This document shows positions 11,701 to 19,057 of a stretch of DNA of 64,000 nt, in pieces. The notes under the pieces are model-generated. The model ran no database searches. It was not told where the DNA came from and saw only the letters and a list, made by a program, of their open reading frames with translations. The stretch is taken from assembly GCA_963575745.1 (NCBI GenBank), contig CAUYUJ010004536.1:499963-563962 (forward strand). Reading direction: 5' to 3'. The translations under genes and the position numbers were made by a program. This stretch comes from Prorocentrum cordatum (Eukaryota > Sar > Dinophyceae > Prorocentrales > Prorocentraceae). How positions within the stretch are numbered: the stretch's first letter is position 1; each line of letters opens with the position of its first letter.

Positions 11701-14700
11701 CTTCGCGCCCTCGTGGGAGCCCTTGGTATCGGTACCTCGTCCTCCTGTGAATCGCTCTGACGTGCAGCCGGAATGAGGGCCAGGTACCCGTAGCCGACGA
11801 GGACCGCCAGAAGGTCGGGCGGTTGCCGAGGGTGCCCCTGGCCCAAGGAGGAGGAGGAGGAGGAGGAGGAGGAGGAGGAGGAGGAGGAGGAGGAGGAGGA
11901 GGAGGAGGAGGAAACATCTCGCTCAACTGTGGAGCCCACGGGGCCCTCTGGGCCTCGTGAGGGGTGCTCCGCAGGCCGTCGGGGCCTCACGGGACATTCT
12001 TGGGTGGCCACATGCGAGCTCTACCCTCGCCCCGGACGAGCTCGCGGGGGGGGGTAGACTTCACATGTGGCCACCGAGTTGAGGGGCAACAGTAGGGGGG
12101 ACTGGCATAGGGAGAGACACATCGACCTGGAATCGGCGATCCATCGCCGATAGATCGGCGATAGGCCCCCGATAGCGAAACCGCACCTTCCTGGGCGGGG
12201 TGGGGCTGTCAGACCATTGTCGGCGATCAATGCGCAATTCGGGACCGATGCATCCCCCCTATGAGAAAAAGAAAACACGGCATAAACATAAACTTTTGGC
12301 GCTCCGCGCGGAGCGCCAAAAGTTGATGTTTAGCGCGTGCTTTCTTCTACGACCTATGCCACTCCCCCCCGCCTATCGTTGCCCCTCACGAATCCTAGGA
12401 GGAGGAGGAGGAGGAGGAGGAGGTGGAGTAGGAGGAGGAGGGGGAGGAGGGGGAGAGGAGGAGGAGGAGGAGGAGGAGGAGGAGGAGGAGGAGGAGGAAG
12501 GAGGAGGAGGAGGAGAGAGGAGGAGAAGGAGGAGGAGGAGGAGGCGGGAGGGGGAGGAGGAAGGAGGAGGAGGAGGAGGAGGAGGAGGAGGAGGAGGGAG
12601 GAGGAGGAGGAGCCCCTCACGAATCCTGGGGGCACCTTGGGCCAGGGGGCACCTCACAGCAACGCCCGAGCAGAGCGGCGCCAGCGAGCGCGTGCCACGA
12701 CCGCGCCACCTCGCCGGCGGCCTGCAGCGCCCGCGGCGCGCCGAGGCTCCAGTCGCCGCCGGCGCGCAGCTCCCGCCCGAACTCGGCGGAAGCGGGGAGG
12801 CACAGCCGCTCTGCGACGGGGACGGTCCGGTGGCAACTCATCGGGCGCAGGAGGAGGAGGAGGAGGAGGAGGAGGAGGAGGAGGAGGAGGAAAAGGAGGA
12901 GGAAGAGGAGGAGGAGGAGGAGGAGGAGGAGAAGAAGCAGAAATGTCATGAAGAAGGAGCGGCACATAGACATTCTGGTACTATCTTAGAAGAAGAAAAA
13001 TAATCAAACAACGCCATATACATAAACCCGTGGCGCTCCGCGCGGATTCCTTGGATCCGCGCCGGGCCCCCCTTCCCTGGCGCGCGGAGCGAGCGCGCCA
13101 GGGGCGGCGCAGAAGGCGCCGCCAGGGTGGGGGCGCAGCGCGGATCCAAGGAACCCGCGCGGAGGGCCAAAAAAACTATGTCTATGTCGTTTTGTCTTCT
13201 TCGATACATGTCCTCCTCGGAGGCTGCTGGTGGTTCTCTCTTCTCTGCCCGAAGACACCCACCCACCCCAATGATCACCATCACTGGAGCGTCCGCCAGG
13301 CTCTCTCGGCCACGCGCAGAAGGGGTTGGGGGAGAGGGGAGGGCTTCCCAGAAGAACCCCTCCCTGCTCCTTAGAAGGCGCGGGCCTTATCTATAGATGC
13401 AGGGCTGGCGCCTTCCAAGACGTAGCCTCCTTCTGAGAAGCCTTCCAATGTCCCCCGACCTTCTTGCGTACGCCGCCAAGCTCTCAACCAGGGACGGTTC
13501 AATGGCATCTCTATAGGGAGCCCACAACAAACGTACGCGCCCAACCGCGTACATGAACACGGCCCCCCAATCCGCGGGACTGGCCGCGTGGTACCAACAT
13601 TTGCGCAATGCGTATTCTAGAAACCAACGTGGACACATGCACGAGTACGTCCTTCTCTCGCTCCTGTAACTAAGACACTAAGACGAAGCCATGAGGAGGA
13701 TACACTCAGGTGAGGATAAATCGAGAATTTCTGAGATCCAGCGGCTCTGGAGGATGTCTCGGGCGTCGCGGCCTTCTCAGAGCGCCCCAGAATGCTCTGA
13801 GAGCATTCCAGAACGCTCTGGAACGGACTCATCCTGGTCCTAGCCCCGTCAGAGGCATGCTCGCGTCGTGAAAGCATCAGGGCGGGATGCTTGTTCGCCG
13901 TTTTCGGGCTCTGGGGAGCCTTACCAGGCCCCTGGACTGCCACACGACTCGTGATGAACAACCAGTCCTGGGAAAAGGGTCGGGACTTCGGGGGACCCTG
14001 TGTTGACAAAAATCAGGACACCGCATGACTGGGAACTCATGGAAGCCTCCCGTGCCATCTTGCTGACGCAAATCGACGCTGAATGAACGCTACATTGACG
14101 CTGAACCGACGCTACATCGAGGTTAAATCGGCGCTCTCTCTGATCGATTGCCAGACGCTCGCGCACGCTATTGTACGCTAGAGCGGGATTGCGAGGACAT
14201 ACCAGGCTCCCAAGATTTGCTACCGAAGGACGGTGTCGTAGGCCTGCACGAACTCGTAGGTTCGGGGAACAATAAACGACACGATCATAAACTCTCGGAA
14301 GTCCGTGCGGATTTCTTGGATATCGGCGCTGGAGCCCCCCGGCGGCGCCTCTGGCACCGCCGCTGGCGCGCTCCGCGCGCCAGGAAGGGGGGCCCAGCGC
14401 CGATGCAAGAATTCAGCGCGGACCTTCGAACATGTTATGTGCATGGTTTAAACTGTCCCTCGAGAGGTGTACTTCAGGGTCTCCGTGTACGTGCCGGCCG
14501 CGTCCTCCTTCTCGCCGACCACCCTGGTCGCCCCCACGTAGCAGGAGGGAGCGTCCGTCGCGGCAGGGCAGTGGCTGACGCACATCGGGTGCCGCGTGTC
14601 CAGGTGCCCGAGCGACGCGTAGACGGTGACCGCCTTGGCCGCCGCCCCGGCCACGTGGTCCTGCAGGTCTCCCAGCAGCCTGGCTCTGGCCATGGCGCTG

Positions 14701-15059
14701 CCGCCGTAGGGGCACCAGTAGAGGTACGCCTTGTCTGCCACGCCCTCGTCGACGCCGCACAACCGACCTCGGAAGTCCACCCCGTGATAGAGCTTCCTGA
14801 TGTCGCCCGCCTCGCTGGCGTGGGCCTGCACCAGGGCTGCGGCCACGGCCGCGGCCGCGAAGACGGCGACGCAGAAGACGTCTGTGCAGTGGTGGGCCCT
14901 GTTCCCAGCCCTGCGCTCGTCCTCCGTGAGGTGATACTCCCTCATGCTGGGGAGGTCCGGCCCGCCCCGGGCGCCCTCGAAGTCGCCGACCGCGTACCTC
15001 TTCCGAGCCTGCTTGGCCCTCGGGTCCTCGGCGCGGAAGCAGGCTGCGGTGGCGCCCAT
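5403..15059 (-). CDS. choline transporter-like protein (CTL/SLC44 family), about nine exons
   Basis: The predicted product is a multi-pass membrane protein of the SLC44 family, which carries choline or related substrates across the plasma or organelle membrane; the substrate here is inferred only from the family. Exons in order on the minus strand: 15059-14459, 12836-12653, about 11840-11765, about 9957-9800, 8669-8330, 8066-7938, about 7400-7155, 6373-6218 and about 5755-5403 (TGA stop). Together they give roughly 735 residues, close to the usual 650-720. Visible family marks are LYHGVDFRGRLCG and HPMCVSHCP in the first extracellular loop, WDAVIRFMCSKAYIVTAI in the conserved late loop and ALFGMISDTIVFCWALD near the C-terminus. 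Donors are GT, GC or possibly GA, and most resolved acceptors are AG followed by G, as in dinoflagellates. Introns are filled with F1, F2, F4, F5, F11 and other elements. Starts of exons 3, 4, 7 and 9 are not resolved. Confidence 0.8.
6035..6162. mobile_element. F5 element inside the last CTL intron
   Basis: It has the 16-base inverted ends GCCATCGCTCGGACGT and ACGTCCGAGCGATGCC. It is flanked by direct repeats beginning CGTCGATCTCCAAA at 5993 and 6168, each about 33 bases long. Confidence 0.7.
6218..6373 (-). CDS. CTL exon 8
   Basis: An exon of exactly 52 codons after the acceptor CTCCCCCAG|GTCATCC. It reads VIRFMCSKAYIVTAI, FCPAAARAFGVVAEE and LDVATWVLSIAQ, aligning to the conserved late SLC44 block containing the AYI motif. 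The end at CTCAG is inferred from frame and the following in-frame stop. Confidence 0.8.
6759..6929. mobile_element. F1 element, copy c, in CTL intron 7
   Basis: The ends are TTAGGTCGGGCATGTCCTCC and GAGGGACAGGCCCGACTTA. The flanks GGAGTAGCG (6750-6758) and GGAATAGCG (6930-6938) form a 9-base target duplication with one mismatch. Confidence 0.8.
6950..7150. mobile_element. F4 element in CTL intron 7
   Basis: It contains the CGCCATAAACATAGAC arm, TTTATGGCGCTTTTTTCTCC, and the GC hairpin core with GCGCGGGATTGCG. It abuts the end of CTL exon 7. Confidence 0.55.
7155..7400 (-). CDS. CTL exon 7
   Basis: The frame has FLVGVIFHFGTLAFGACLLA, the strongly conserved FGTLAFG segment of SLC44 proteins. 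It continues with LFRVAYVLLSLAMRHVEQ and a Cys-rich NCCARAMLGCCGCCVACWDA. The donor GACGCG|GTCATC at 7154 pairs with CCCAG|GTCATC at exon 8, so the protein reads ACWDA|VIRFM without a break. The acceptor side is buried in an F4 element and is not resolved. Confidence 0.75.
7386..7770. mobile_element. F4 element interrupted by an F2 element
   Basis: F4-like parts at 7386-7507 and 7668-7770 (CAGCGCCGATCCAAGAGATC, CCGCGCGGACC) are split by the F2 copy at 7508-7667. The whole lies in CTL intron 6. Confidence 0.5.
7508..7667. mobile_element. F2 element with 8-base target duplication
   Basis: The body runs from GGCCCACAAACACACAAATA to GATTAATTGTGTCTGTGTG. The flanks GCCATTGA (7500-7507) and GCCATTGG (7668-7675) are an 8-base duplication with one mismatch. 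Other copies are at 9346, 24375 and 25310. Confidence 0.7.
7771..7935. mobile_element. F1 element, copy d, in CTL intron 6
   Basis: The ends are TTAGGTCGGGCGTGTCCCCC and GGGACAGGGTCGACTTAG. The flanks TCCTGACG (7763-7770) and TCCTGATG (7936-7943) form an 8-base duplication that overlaps the probable splice donor of exon 6. Confidence 0.8.
7938..8066 (-). CDS. CTL exon 6
   Basis: The acceptor AAAATAG|GTACCTGG gives YLVFYAFMIAWALELLHAL then DQFVVAYAAQLWFF, a membrane span typical of the family. The probable donor ATCAG|GACTAAG (GA type) lies inside the short target duplication of the neighbouring F1 element at 7771-7935. Confidence 0.75.
8177..8272. repeat. GGA tract in CTL intron 5
   Basis: Mostly GGA triplets on the plus strand, hence CCT on the sense strand, about 110 bases before the exon 6 acceptor. 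Confidence 0.9.
8330..8669 (-). CDS. CTL exon 5
   Basis: The acceptor CTCATCAG|GTGCCG opens a frame with LTWDASIGCALSALGLLVAL, a CCCRRSIELVVGTLEAAC helix and ARTFAWSADQQ at the end. The last is the loop that normally precedes the next span in algal CTL proteins. The donor is CAGCAGCG|GCACCC, a GC donor, and the split codon joins in phase to exon 6. Confidence 0.75.
8705..8875. repeat. F11 repeat
   Basis: It begins GGGAAGGATGCAAGGGTC and ends GTCGCCCATCCTTACGATGC. The same motif order occurs at 29845-30002 and 49738-49897. Confidence 0.55.
8915..9115. repeat. F3 hairpin repeat (GTGCGGTGACGG arms)
   Basis: Positions 8919-8942 and 8963-8986 are a perfect 24-base inverted repeat with a 20-base loop. 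A second pair, ACCGTGCGGTGA and TCACCGCACGGT, follows at about 9054-9092. Confidence 0.8.
9115..9290. repeat. F7-related repeat
   Basis: It contains GCATCGGCGACGCATCGCCG, CGATGGCGAAGCCGCAGGGT and GGGGCGGGGTGGGGCCCCGA. It follows the motif order of the F7 copies at 11148, 12088 and 26618 but is more diverged. Confidence 0.45.
9346..9507. mobile_element. F2 element flanked by 25-base direct repeats
   Basis: The F2 body (CACACAAATAAATACACAC to GATTAATTGTGTCTGTGTG) is flanked by identical 25-base repeats at 9321-9345 and 9508-9532, starting CAAGTATCCTCTCGACGCCC. That is far longer than the 8 bases at the 7508 copy. Confidence 0.65.
9800..9957 (-). CDS. CTL exon 4
   Basis: The frame contains CCVAPLVHGTLALAALLPL and a hydrophobic run LCAGALCLCGAYGG, followed by SGEHLAEYGALG. 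This matches the next membrane span and the short loop before exon 5. A long F1 copy (9983-10352) abuts its 5' side. Confidence 0.5.
9983..10352. mobile_element. F1 element, copy e, with nested insertion
   Basis: The outer ends are TTAGGTCGGGCGGGGTCTCC and GTAGAGGGGCATGACCGACT. The flanks GGCAAAAG (9975-9982) and GGCAAGAG (10353-10360) match at 7 of 8 bases. About 200 extra bases in the middle, including TTTCGAGCACCC and GGTGCTCGAAAATT as inverted arms, look like a second insertion. Confidence 0.7.
10505..10690. repeat. F12 repeat
   Basis: It contains CTCCCTGGGCCTCTCCCGGG and GTGCGTCCTGGCCAGGATCT, then CCAGGAGGCCCAGAG. Related copies are at 11398, 26410 and 28418. Confidence 0.55.
10806..11010 (+). 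repeat. F6 repeat (AATCGAATCGATAAGTCGG)
   Basis: A 200-base stretch made of AATCGAATCG and ATCGGCGGA motifs that recurs in the same orientation at 15888-16092 with a few dozen differences. Confidence 0.75.
11148..11325. mobile_element. F7 element
   Basis: It runs from GGGGAGATAGGGATAGGGGG to GATGCATCCCCCCTAT, which are inverted. The core has ATCGACCTGGAATCGGCGAT and AACCGCACCTTCCTGGGCGG. Near-identical copies are at 12088-12265 and 26618-26778. Confidence 0.65.
11398..11575. repeat. F12 repeat
   Basis: GGTACCGATACTGCTGCCCC on the left and GGCGGTATCGGTACCTCGTC on the right are inverted. The inner CTCTCCAAGGGTGCGTTCTG is shared with the other F12 copies. Confidence 0.6.
11563..11720. repeat. 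CTTCGCGCTTCGCG hairpin cluster
   Basis: CTTCGCGCTTCGCG and CGCGAAGCGCGAAG form a 14-base stem around 11571-11602. GCGAAGCGCGAAGCGCG repeats at about 11678. It lies inside a CTL intron. Confidence 0.7.
11765..11840 (-). CDS. CTL exon 3, short hydrophobic exon (tentative)
   Basis: The frame PDLLAVLVGYGYLALIPAAR fits the second membrane span, which is expected here between exons 2 and 4. Neither splice site is clear. A competing frame across the same bases is also open, so this is an inference from position and hydrophobicity. Confidence 0.35.
11845..11912. repeat. GGA tract
   Basis: About 22 consecutive GGA triplets on the plus strand, immediately upstream on the sense strand of tentative CTL exon 3. 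Confidence 0.95.
12088..12265. mobile_element. F7 element, second copy
   Basis: It shares long stretches with 11148-11325, including AACCGCACCTTCCTGGGCGG and the GATGCATCCCCCCTATGAG end. Confidence 0.65.
12262..12350. mobile_element. short F4 element (hairpin)
   Basis: A compact copy: ACGGCATAAACATAAACTTT, then TTGGCGCTCCGCGCGGAGCG, a near-perfect palindrome, then CAAAAGTTGATGTTTAGCGC. Confidence 0.7.
12395..12612. repeat. GGA tract
   Basis: About 215 bases of GGA with GGGGGA and GAGAGGA interruptions, on the sense-downstream side of CTL exon 2. Confidence 0.95.
12653..12836 (-). CDS. CTL exon 2
   Basis: The frame reads SCHRTVPVAERLCLPAS followed by VARSWHALAGAALLG, resembling the loop and start of the second membrane span in dinoflagellate and plant CTL proteins. 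The acceptor is GATGAG|T and the donor TGTGAG|GTGCCC (GT type). A GGA tract stands on the plus strand just before it, which is a pyrimidine tract on the sense strand. Confidence 0.6.
12990..13216. mobile_element. F4 element
   Basis: Outer arms AACGCCATATACATAAAC and CTATGTCTATGTCGTTTTGT enclose GGATTCCTTGGATCCGCGCC and its inverse GCGCGGATCCAAGGAACCCG, with a CGCGCGGAGCGAGCGCGCC hairpin in the centre. This is the clearest F4 copy. Confidence 0.75.
13885..14035. repeat. F14 repeat
   Basis: GCCGTTTTCGGGCTCTGGGG, then CCAGTCCTGGGAAAAGGGTC, matching the order at 3580-3745. A diverged F9 copy (13725-13850) precedes it. Confidence 0.5.
14035..14225. repeat. F10 repeat
   Basis: CGTGCCATCTTGCTGACGCA at the left, a run of GACGCTGAA and GACGCTACAT motifs, then AGCGGGATTGCGAGGACAT at the right. 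The last is also seen at 23283-23520. Confidence 0.55.
14266..14458. mobile_element. F4 element beside CTL exon 1
   Basis: GACACGATCATAAACTCTCG and CATGTTATGTGCATGGTTTA are the outer arms. GGCGCGCTCCGCGCGCC is the central palindrome. It starts where CTL exon 1 ends. Confidence 0.65.
14459..15059 (-). CDS. CTL exon 1: start, first membrane segment, Cys-rich loop
   Basis: It opens with ATG at 15059 (MGATAACFRAEDPRAKQARK). A hydrophobic segment around residues 64-82 (VFCVAVFAAAAVAAALV) is the first membrane span. The extracellular loop carries KLYHGVDFRGRLCG and, near residue 165, CVSHCP, both typical of SLC44 proteins. The exon ends near CTCGAG|GGACAG, directly beside an F4 element. Confidence 0.8.
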
Positions 15060-15887
15060 CGTGCCTCGCGGCCGGAGCCACCGCCCGCTCCCACTCGTGC
15101 GCGCGCTCGCTCGCGCTCCCCGGACCCCCGACGGCGCGATGTTTTCACCACGTCGACCCCGGGAGGTCTGGACCCTGTCTTCGGGACCGGTGTGTCATCC
15201 TGAGTCGCTGTTTGACGGCCCTGGGGCCCAGGAGGGGCCCGCGGAGGCCGAAAACAGCGAAAACCATCCCGTCGTGTTTTTTTCACAACGCGAGGGGGGG
15301 TCCGGGTCACGTCCCCCCCCCCGCCACGGCCCCCGCGCGCCCCCCCCCCCCCCCCCCGCGGCTTGAGCCACGATGGTGAGCGGGTTGGGCTGCATGCGGA
15401 ACGAAGGCACGCCACGCCTCGGCCCTCAGCGCTGCCTCTACGCAGAGAGCGGCGCCCTCGCCTCCACCATGACGCAAACGGCGACGTCGTCGATTTGATC
15501 GCCGTCGTCACCGTTCGGTGCGCTTTTGCTGGTTGTTGTCGATCGGTGCGCGCAACGCACCGATCGACAACCACCCAACCAGCCGGCTCATTTCCGGCCA
15601 ATTTCGCATCACTGGTTGTGGCGTGCTCGTGCCCAGGGGGAACAGTAGGGCAGGCAGGACGGTCTCCGAGGAGATCTTTGGAGATGTGCCTCGCACCCTG
15701 TCGAAGAGAGCCGATGGACAGCCCCAGAGGGCGCCAAGATGGCCCAATAAAGCTCCAGCAGAGTTTCGAGATGCGCCTGCCGTGCGTTGATTTTTGTTCT
15801 CACGGTGACCCGAAATGCTCCTCGATGGTCGTCGCCGTGATTCCGAAGGGTTTGATTTTGCGGAGGGCCGCAGGTCGTCGGCAAGAG
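15060..15887. other. stretch upstream of the CTL gene
   Basis: It holds an F14-like repeat in reverse orientation (15150-15285), homopolymer C and G runs near 15340, and a hairpin at 15534-15572 with 15-base perfect arms (TTGTCGATCGGTGCG and its inverse). As the presumed 5' side of the CTL gene it may hold the promoter, but no promoter element is recognisable. Confidence 0.5.
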
Positions 15888-16092
15888 AACCCAGAATCGA
15901 ATCGATAAGTCGGATCGGCGATCGAAATGAGTCGGATCGGCGGAAATCGGCAGCCCAGTCGGAAAAAGTCGAATCGGCGGACATCGGCAAGCTAGTAGGC
16001 CTCCATTAAGATCGGAGCCCAAACCGGAATCCCAAGTCGAATCGAATCAGCGTCGGAGGCCATCGAAATCGAATCGAATCGAATCGGAGGAA
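15888..16092 (+). repeat. F6 repeat, second copy
   Basis: Same orientation and motif order as 10806-11010, including AATCGAATCGATAAGTCGGA and GTCGAATCGGCGGACATCGG. Confidence 0.75.
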
Positions 16093-16229
16093 CCGAAACG
16101 ATATCTGGCCCTGCGTCGGTTCCGCGCAAAACTGGACTCCCGGGATCTGTGGCTTTGGGACCTTCCTGACGGTCTTCGAAGCGGCCACCGGGCCTCGCAG
16201 GGCGTTTTGCCAAGCCTTCCCAGCACACC

Positions 16230-17205
16230 TAGGGCGATCAGGAGGGTCATCGGAGACGTCCCAGAGACCCCCAAGACAGCACAAGAGCGCTCCAAGAGTG
16301 ACCGACGTGACCTCAAGATGGCCCAAGAGGCCTCCAGGACGGCCCCAAAGAGGGCTCCAAGAGCACTCCCAAGAAGGCCCCCCCGAGGCAAAAATCCGCC
16401 GACCCCTTGGGGATCATCGGCGTGTGAGATGCTTCCCCCTCCCCAAACCCCTCCCCCGGGAGCCCGGTCCGGTCGATTTGGAGGGGGGGGGGGGGTCGAG
16501 CGCGAGCGGGGGGGGTCCGGGACGAGCGGTTCACGGGGCTTTTCCGGGCCCAAGAGGGCCTCAAGACGGGCCAAGAAGCCCCCAAGAGGCCTCCAAGACG
16601 GCCCACGAAGGCTCCGAGACGCCAAACGACCGGTCCAAGACGCCCACGATGGCCCCAAGACGGGCCAAGAGGTCTCCAAGACGGCCTCCGAGGTCCCAAA
16701 CAAGCCTCCCAAGAGGACCCCAAGAGTCTAAAATTGTTGATTTTCCATAGTGTTTTTCTATGTTTTTTGCTTTTCCGCCTTTTCGGCTTCCCGACGCTCC
16801 AAGACGGCCAAAGAGGCCCCCAAGAAAGCCCCAAGATGGCCCAAGAGGCCCCCAAGACGGCCTCCAGACGGCCCAAGACGGCCCCAACACGGCCCAAGAG
16901 GTCCCCAAGACGGCCCAAGAGGGCTCCAAGACGGCACCAACAGGGGCCCAAGAGGGCGACCAAACATGTTGAAACTCTAGCTTTCTGCCCCCAGGAGCCC
17001 CAGGGGGCCCCAAGAGTGCCCCAAGAGGCCCCCAGAGGCCCTCACGAGGCCGCCCAGACGCCCCAAGGAACCCCCAAGAAGCACCCCAGAGGCTCCGAAA
17101 CGGCCCCCAAGTGGCTCCAAAACTCGATTTTCACCCCTTCGCAGCATCTACTACCCCCAGATTAGCATAAACAAGGGGTCGGCGGTGTGGCGTAAGCCTA
17201 AGAAT
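16230..17205. repeat. degenerate ~11-base satellite (CCAAGACGGCC-like)
   Basis: AAGA or AAGR cores recur every 10-13 bases separated by GGCC-rich spacers. All six frames stay open for long distances, giving Pro/Arg/Lys-rich or Trp/Ser/Leu/Gly-rich translations with no domain. Related blocks are at 17330-17560, 20730-21300, 33370-35000, 35570-35900, 37980-38570, 39040-39620, 40430-41130, 49620-50290 and 62830-63170. Confidence 0.85.
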
Positions 17206-17207
17206 CA
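16392..17207 (+). repeat. 816-base duplicated block, copy 1
   Basis: The sequence from AAATCCGCCGACCCCTTGGG to GTGTGGCGTAAGCCTAAGAA recurs at 37838-38654 with only a handful of substitutions and a one-base difference in a G run. Flanks on both sides are unrelated, so the edges are sharp. Confidence 0.9.
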
Positions 17208-17833
17208 TTGATTTTCTGTTGGTTCTTGGTGAATGTTGGGGTTCTTCTCTTTTCGGCTTCCCGACGCTCCAAGACGGCGGTGTTCTGGGCGTCCGAAGCC
17301 GCCTGGGAGGCTCCAAAATCGCCCCACAACCATCTGAAAAGGCTTCAGGCAATCCAAGAGAGCCCCAAAACGGCACACCACGGGTTCTAGATGGCCTCAG
17401 AGAGCCCCATGGCGGCCCAAGATGGCCCAAAGACACCATCCGAAGCATTCCAAATCGTGACCCGTTCGTTCAGGGAGACCGCGGTTGGAGGCAGGGTGGC
17501 CCGAGGAAGCCCCCGGAGGCCCCAGAATACGCCCAGGAGGCCTCCAGAAGGCCTTAAGAAAGCTTGAAACAACTTTTGTGAGGCCCCCAGAGGCTCTCCA
17601 AGGAGGAGCCTCTGCAAAAAAGAGCTGAGGAGGATGGGCAGAATGCCCAGGGTATGGCGAAAATAAAGAAAAGAAGCATGGAGGAAGGATACCGAACAAC
17701 ATTATTATAGCGGCGATGCCGGAAAAGGCAACAAGGAGTTATCGCTAAATTGTCGGCTTGACCTTCCTGCTATTCCGCCTGCATACCAAGCTTCAAGGAC
17801 CAAGGTGCATGGCGCGAAGCGCCACTGCAGTCT

Positions 17834-17880
<47 letters not shown>

Positions 17881-18041
17881 ATGTGACGTATGTGTGTGCA
17901 TGCATTGGCCCATCTCCTAGGCACGAACATCAGAGTGAGGGACCGAACGGTCATGCACCGTCCCTGGGCGCGTGGCTGAAGTGGGGCTCCGCGGTGCGGA
18001 TTGTTGTTGCGTTATTCCGTTGTTGCGTTGTCGTTGCTGTT

Positions 18042-18083
<42 letters not shown>

Positions 18084-18787
18084 CCGCCCACGACCCACCC
18101 CGCGACCCACACCGCAACCCATCCCGCGACCCAACGCGCGACCCGCTCGCGACCCATCCGCAACCCGCGCCCGCCCCGTAACTCTTGTCCGCAACTGCGG
18201 GGGGTGCTACGTCTCCATATCCACCGCCTGCCGAGGTCCCCAGGCCGTGGTTATGGATACATCGCCGCCGCAGACCACTCGTCTGTGGATAGTCTGAAGC
18301 CTTTTCTGGACGACCCCCCTCAAGTCCTGACCGCTGCGCACCGCGGCAGAATCACGAGGGGCGTTTCTTCAGGGCCCCGTGCCCTGGGTTCATCAGAGGC
18401 CGCCCCACGACGAGGGAGTGGTCCAATGATGGGGTCGAGAACTCTGCGGCCCAGTGGCTCTTCCGTCGCTTCGGGGGGCGACCCAATGATCTCTTCCCTT
18501 CACCACCCTGCGCAAGTGGCAAGTGACGCGCCATGGCAAAGCTTTTAGGCCGCCACCGTGGATAACGGGATAGCGTGCGTTCCGAGGCGACGATGACGAT
18601 TTGTGCTCTCCTCGGTCCGTGGGAGCCGTCCTCTCGCGCGGGCCATGCGAAGCGCCGCCAAGGTGGCAGACGACGACAGTCGCAACTGGCAGCCGAGTTC
18701 CACGTCGCCGCGGAGCGCCGACATCCTCTGTGGCGCCTGCCCCCAGGGCTGCCGCTGTTCACCGAACAAAGCACCCCGCCACCGCCG
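17208..18787. other. non-coding stretch with satellite, TA and GTC repeats
   Basis: Satellite fragments lie to about 17560. A TA repeat is at 17837-17870, followed by a GTGTGTATGTGACG run. A GTC triplet tract is at about 18040-18083. CGACCCA repeats follow to 18170. No exon is recognised on either strand. Confidence 0.6.
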
Positions 18788-19057
18788 CTACAACTCCAGA
18801 TCTGAATAACGCAACTTGTCCCGCTCGAGCCTGAAGTACGGGTTCTCCCAGTCCGTGGGCCCGTTCCAGTCCACGGGCTTGAAGTGCGAGAAAATGTTCC
18901 CGAATTCCTCGCCCTGGAACCGCATCGGCCTGCCATGGACCACCCGGGCCCCCTCATACAACACCATCTCGCCGGGCTGCAAATACACCTCCGCGAGGCC
19001 GGTCTTGTGGGGGTGGATGACCTCGAGGGGCCAGCCGACATCGGCACGTGCGCCCAC
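18788..19057 (-). CDS. 2OG oxygenase last exon
   Basis: The acceptor CTACGCAG|GTGGGCG starts 89 codons and a TAG stop. VVHGRPM carries the third iron ligand, followed by NIFSHFKPVDW; the C-terminus is LRYSDLEL. Confidence 0.8.
   Translation of the reverse strand: MGARADVGWPLEVIHPHKTGLAEVYLQPGEMVLYEGARVVHGRPMRFQGEEFGNIFSHFKPVDWNGPTDWENPYFRLERDKLRYSDLEL

Noticed and set aside
13387-13638. Minus-strand frame with WFLEYALRKCWYHAASPADW as a CTL exon
   Set aside because: It fits no CTL segment, and its 3' half is a dispersed repeat shared with 23690-23800.
15361-15378. Spliced-leader-like CCATCGTGGCTCAAG (minus strand) upstream of the CTL gene
   Set aside because: It matches only the last eight bases of the leader plus CCAT, with mismatches between and no flanking duplication. 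The gene has introns, so it is not an mRNA copy.
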